Shown here piece after piece: positions 29,477-32,280 of a stretch of DNA of 32,280 nucleotides. The DNA comes from JAFGOM01 sp964428385. GTDB lineage: Archaea; Halobacteriota; Methanomicrobia; Methanomicrobiales; Methanospirillaceae. The notes beneath the pieces are model-generated. The model saw nothing but the letters and a program-made list of their open reading frames with translations. It did not search any database and was not told where the DNA came from. Position 1 is the stretch's first letter. Each line of letters opens with the position of its first letter. Both the position numbers and the translations under genes were made by a program. The stretch lies in NCBI GenBank assembly GCA_964428385.1, contig CAYRYR010000020.1, forward strand, positions 1 to 32,280, written 5' to 3'.

Positions 29477-29890
29477 TTATTTCTTCTTCTCTGAAGCCTG
29501 TTGTTTTACCAGGTTTCTGATTCTGTCTGCTGTGCTTCCTTTGAAATCTCTGAGATCGTGTTCATGGACCGTCATCGTTGCAGTGCTTTTGTATTCAACT
29601 GCATCAGCAAGGACATGGTCAAGTTTTTTTGCCCGTTCCCAGCATGCAAATGCTTCTTCATTTCTATTCAAACCGCCAGAAAGGGTAATTGCTTTAAATG
29701 CCCAGAGGTCCGGGTTTGATGGGTAGATTGCGAGAGCTTTATCATACTTCTCTACAGCCTCTTCATATTTTCCACTGTATGCGAGTTGATCTGCTTCGAG
29801 AGCCAGTTTGTCAACTTTATTGAGTAGTATATCCCGTTTGCTCAAAAATGGTTTGACTTCTTCTGCCATATCTAACACACTACCAGACAT
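29477..29890 (-). CDS. Small TPR-repeat protein
   Basis: This 137-residue protein contains about two tetratricopeptide repeats at residues 27-95, clearest in ADQLAYSGKYEEAVEKYDKA followed by LAIYPSNPDLWAFKA. A Lys-rich C-terminal tail (RNLVKQQASEKKK) follows. TPR units mediate protein-protein contacts; no partner is evident. The ATG at 29890 has AGGA about 12 bases upstream; a second in-frame ATG at 29869 is possible. It is oriented away from the next gene, leaving a 150-bp divergent space, and converges with the Cys-rich gene. No strong TATA box was seen. Confidence 0.82.
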   Translation of the reverse strand: MSGSVLDMAEEVKPFLSKRDILLNKVDKLALEADQLAYSGKYEEAVEKYDKALAIYPSNPDLWAFKAITLSGGLNRNEEAFACWERAKKLDHVLADAVEYKSTATMTVHEHDLRDFKGSTADRIRNLVKQQASEKKK

Positions 29891-30040
29891 TTCATTTGGT
29901 TTTCCTGCCGGTTATAGGTATGGACGTTTGCCACTGATTGTTATCCTGCGAAATTGGAAATTGAATCGTATAGAGGATTACACACAAGAACACAAAGATC
30001 TGATTTAATAATAGTATCTCCAATTATAACAGAGGGGACA

Positions 30041-31021
30041 ATGGAAAACAGATATGAGATATCTTCATCGTTGCAGTCACTACTTGATCATATAGAGGAA
30101 CAGCTTGATACTACAATTCACCTGCAGCGAAAACCAGATGCCCCAAGAAAGGGAATACTCCTTGATTCCTATACCTATAATACGTCCCGAAATGTCATCG
30201 CATTTTCAAATCAGCAGATTGGCATGCTCAAGGATTTTGTTATTGCACAAAATGCCATAAAACTTCTTTTAAAGGGCGTTGCACACAAAAATAATGCGTA
30301 TAAAGTTCTTTCTTTTACTGAACAGTCAGCAACACAGGGAATGGAGCAGATTTATCTTGATGTACTGAAGGATGAGAAGACCCGGCATATGGAGTTCTGG
30401 ATAAAAAAGAAGCTCATGTTTTATCTCTATATGCTCTTTCACGAGACAATTATAGATCTGCCCTGGATATTATTTTCAAATATAGTTATCTCAAAGATGT
30501 GCCCGGTTATGCGTAATGCACAAGTCTATCATCTGATGAAAGAGAGTATGCGTGATATGCATGACCTGGTTTCGTTTAAGGATTATATACCAAGGCGCTA
30601 TTTTGTTATGCATAACGGGATGTTTTATGCAAGGGATTTGATGCTTGGGGAGATTATGAGTGAGATGAAGCTCAACCCGATGATCAATATTCCAGAGTTA
30701 AAGAAGTTTAAAAACCTTAATCTCATGGAGATGCTTACGCACCGATGGCAGAAAAATCCCTGGTATCAGACGAAACTTGTTGGAGATGCCATGGTTACGA
30801 TTCTTAAGGAATTGCGTGTTGGTGAATTATGTACAAATCCAAATCCGGATTCCTATTTTGCTATATTTAAACTGGTTGAGGAATTTACGAACCAGTGGAT
30901 ATCTCTGATGCAGCTGGATAAATATTATGTGTGGGAGACTCCTGATCATCAGCAGGCGGCAATACAGAACCAGGATGAGATAGAAAAAGCAGCACGGATG
31001 ACAATATTTGGCGAAGTGTGA
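30041..31021 (+). CDS. Hypothetical protein of unknown family, 326 residues
   Basis: I do not recognise this protein. It is soluble, mostly helical and rich in Met, Lys and aromatic residues, with no Cys motif and no P-loop. Stretches that look conserved are SYTYNTSRNVIAFSNQQIGM near residues 45-65, FWIKKKLMFYLYMLFHETII near 120-140 (a possible HE pair), and YVWETPDHQQAAIQNQDEIE at the end. The ATG at 30041 is chosen over the open upstream frame because GAGGGG lies four bases before it. It is followed directly by the HEAT-repeat membrane protein, so the two probably share a transcript and possibly a function. Confidence 0.8.
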   Translation: MENRYEISSSLQSLLDHIEEQLDTTIHLQRKPDAPRKGILLDSYTYNTSRNVIAFSNQQIGMLKDFVIAQNAIKLLLKGVAHKNNAYKVLSFTEQSATQGMEQIYLDVLKDEKTRHMEFWIKKKLMFYLYMLFHETIIDLPWILFSNIVISKMCPVMRNAQVYHLMKESMRDMHDLVSFKDYIPRRYFVMHNGMFYARDLMLGEIMSEMKLNPMINIPELKKFKNLNLMEMLTHRWQKNPWYQTKLVGDAMVTILKELRVGELCTNPNPDSYFAIFKLVEEFTNQWISLMQLDKYYVWETPDHQQAAIQNQDEIEKAARMTIFGEV

Positions 31022-31033
31022 GTGTGTTTGTGT

Positions 31034-32167
31034 ATGGTTTATTTCCGGACTATGCTACAACACCTATTATCGTTGATGCAATCCCATCGTGGTTATATTG
31101 AGACCGGAAAAGTATTTATTATAGCAATTCTCGCTCTTATCTCACTTTTTGTATCGGTATACGTCCTCTGGGCAAGTCCGTGGACCGGGTTTCGGTTTAT
31201 CTATATTTTCATTCCTCATCTCTATCTTATCCCAATCATCTTACTGGCGCTCTGGTTCCCGAAATCAGGTATGAGGCTGATAGGAATTATTCTCTTATCT
31301 GTAGTGGTGTTTTGGATCCTCGCCGAGGTGTATGGGTACATCTTTAGTATCTCCTTTGTGATGCTGTATACCGGTCTTGATCTTGCGACGATTATGGTAC
31401 TGCTTCTTTATGTCAAGGACCGAAGGCTTGTTGAAGCAGTCATCACGGATCTGATTGAACGCAGTGAATGGCGAAAGAAACCTGATGTGGATAGGTTTTC
31501 AGGTGACTTTGATGAAATACTGGTAGCTTTTCAGAGTACGGACGAAGATGACAGAAGAGAGGCAGTGTATGCTCTTTCCGGACTTGCTGATGATCGCGCT
31601 CTATTTCCAATCATCCGGGCACTTCGTGATGCAAGTCCGCATGTGAGAAGGGCTGCGGCAGAGACTCTTGGAACAAGCAATTCGCATAAAGCGGTTATTT
31701 CCCTGATCCAGACACTAATGGATGAGGATCGGAATGTACGGGAGACTGCAGCAGAGGCACTTGGGCACCTTGGGGATATGGCAATTCCGGATTTGATTAA
31801 AAATCTTGGTAATTCCGAATGGTTGGTCAGGCTTGGAACAGTTGTTGCATTGCGTGTCTCTTCTGGCTCATTACCCACTCTTGATCCGGTTCTTTCTCTT
31901 CTTTCAGATGAGTCTCTGTACGTTCGACGTGAAGCAGTAAAGACACTCGGAAGGATTGGGGATAACTCTGTCGTACCGTATCTTATTCAGGCGACAAAAG
32001 ATGCAGATGCCGGTGTTCGGCTACGGGCAGTTCGGGCTGTTGCAAAGCTTGGGATACCTGATGAGATAGTACCAGTCCTGAAACGATGTATAGAAGATAC
32101 AGACGGGGCTGTGCGGGTGAGAGCGGCAGAGGAATTAAAGAAGATACAGGAAAAACTGATTACTTAA
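31034..32167 (+). CDS. Membrane-anchored HEAT/PBS-lyase repeat protein
   Basis: This protein of about 377 residues has four N-terminal membrane helices (to about residue 130) and then seven tandem HEAT-like (PBS lyase-type) repeats to the C-terminus. Each repeat has the pattern of two helices around DxxxxVRxxAAxALG, for example DASPHVRRAAAETLG, DEDRNVRETAAEALG and DESLYVRREAVKTLG. HEAT scaffolds bind proteins; this one would face the cytoplasm. The start is uncertain: GTG 31022, ATG 31034 and ATG 31052 are all in frame and none has a clear ribosome-binding site; I used 31034. It lies immediately after the 326-residue gene. Downstream (32168-32280) only an AT-rich non-coding stretch with a T6 run is seen. 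Confidence 0.85.
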   Translation: MVYFRTMLQHLLSLMQSHRGYIETGKVFIIAILALISLFVSVYVLWASPWTGFRFIYIFIPHLYLIPIILLALWFPKSGMRLIGIILLSVVVFWILAEVYGYIFSISFVMLYTGLDLATIMVLLLYVKDRRLVEAVITDLIERSEWRKKPDVDRFSGDFDEILVAFQSTDEDDRREAVYALSGLADDRALFPIIRALRDASPHVRRAAAETLGTSNSHKAVISLIQTLMDEDRNVRETAAEALGHLGDMAIPDLIKNLGNSEWLVRLGTVVALRVSSGSLPTLDPVLSLLSDESLYVRREAVKTLGRIGDNSVVPYLIQATKDADAGVRLRAVRAVAKLGIPDEIVPVLKRCIEDTDGAVRVRAAEELKKIQEKLIT

Positions 32168-32280
32168 GGGACACATTTTTTCCGTCATTATTTCATCTTT
32201 AAATTACATTTGGTTACGACTTTTCGGTTGTCCCCCGGTTTACAACTGAAAATGATATTTTAAAAAGTCATCTTCAATCC

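Overview
The window reads as chromosomal DNA of a hydrogenotrophic methanogenic archaeon, most likely of the order Methanomicrobiales and, from my memory of its proteins, close to Methanospirillum. Archaeal markers are ribosomal protein L10e, the GatDE amidotransferase, the tRNA-dependent cysteine enzyme SepCysS, a PP-loop ThiI without rhodanese domain, a HerA-type ATPase, and several families of unknown function that I know mainly from archaea (DUF555, DUF2070, DUF2150). Base composition is moderate, TATA-like boxes precede several genes, and oligo-T tracts follow several stops. The genus is an inference; no rRNA or tRNA gene is present to settle it.

Region 1 (300-8431, minus strand) holds the reductive branch of an incomplete TCA cycle. 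Fumarase alpha stands first and is separated by 218 bp from a tightly packed run: fumarase beta, korD-A-B-C (2-oxoglutarate:ferredoxin oxidoreductase) and sucC-sucD (succinyl-CoA synthetase). Every junction from fumB to sucD is a 4-base stop/start overlap. Two unexplained genes follow, a PH-like/zinc-ribbon protein and a multi-pass DUF1624 membrane protein. Together the enzymes can take malate to fumarate and succinate to 2-oxoglutarate, the precursor of glutamate; a fumarate reductase would have to be encoded elsewhere.

Region 2 (8432-14142) contains a 568-bp gap with oligo-T tracts, rpl10e, a SsuABC/TauABC-type ABC importer (ATPase, permease, lipoprotein) with a palindrome in its control region, and a membrane PAS protein that ends in a degenerate kinase stub, with a near-perfect palindrome just upstream of its start.

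Region 3 (14116-23197, plus strand) carries argH-gatD-gatE (arginine synthesis and Gln-tRNA formation), a small basic protein with an RGG box, a helical hypothetical coupled to a nitroreductase, and a DUF555 / PfkB-kinase / DUF2070 membrane-protein set.

Region 4 (23297-32167) has a HerA-like ATPase without NurA beside it, then a 664-bp AT-rich gap, then a 60-residue helical protein coupled to SepCysS, with ThiI convergent on it. This looks like a tRNA sulfur and cysteine module and is my leading candidate for something under-described. A DUF2150 protein, a Cys-rich possible HTH protein, a TPR protein, an unrecognised 326-residue protein and a HEAT-repeat membrane protein close the window. I see no insertion sequence, CRISPR array, prophage or structural RNA gene.
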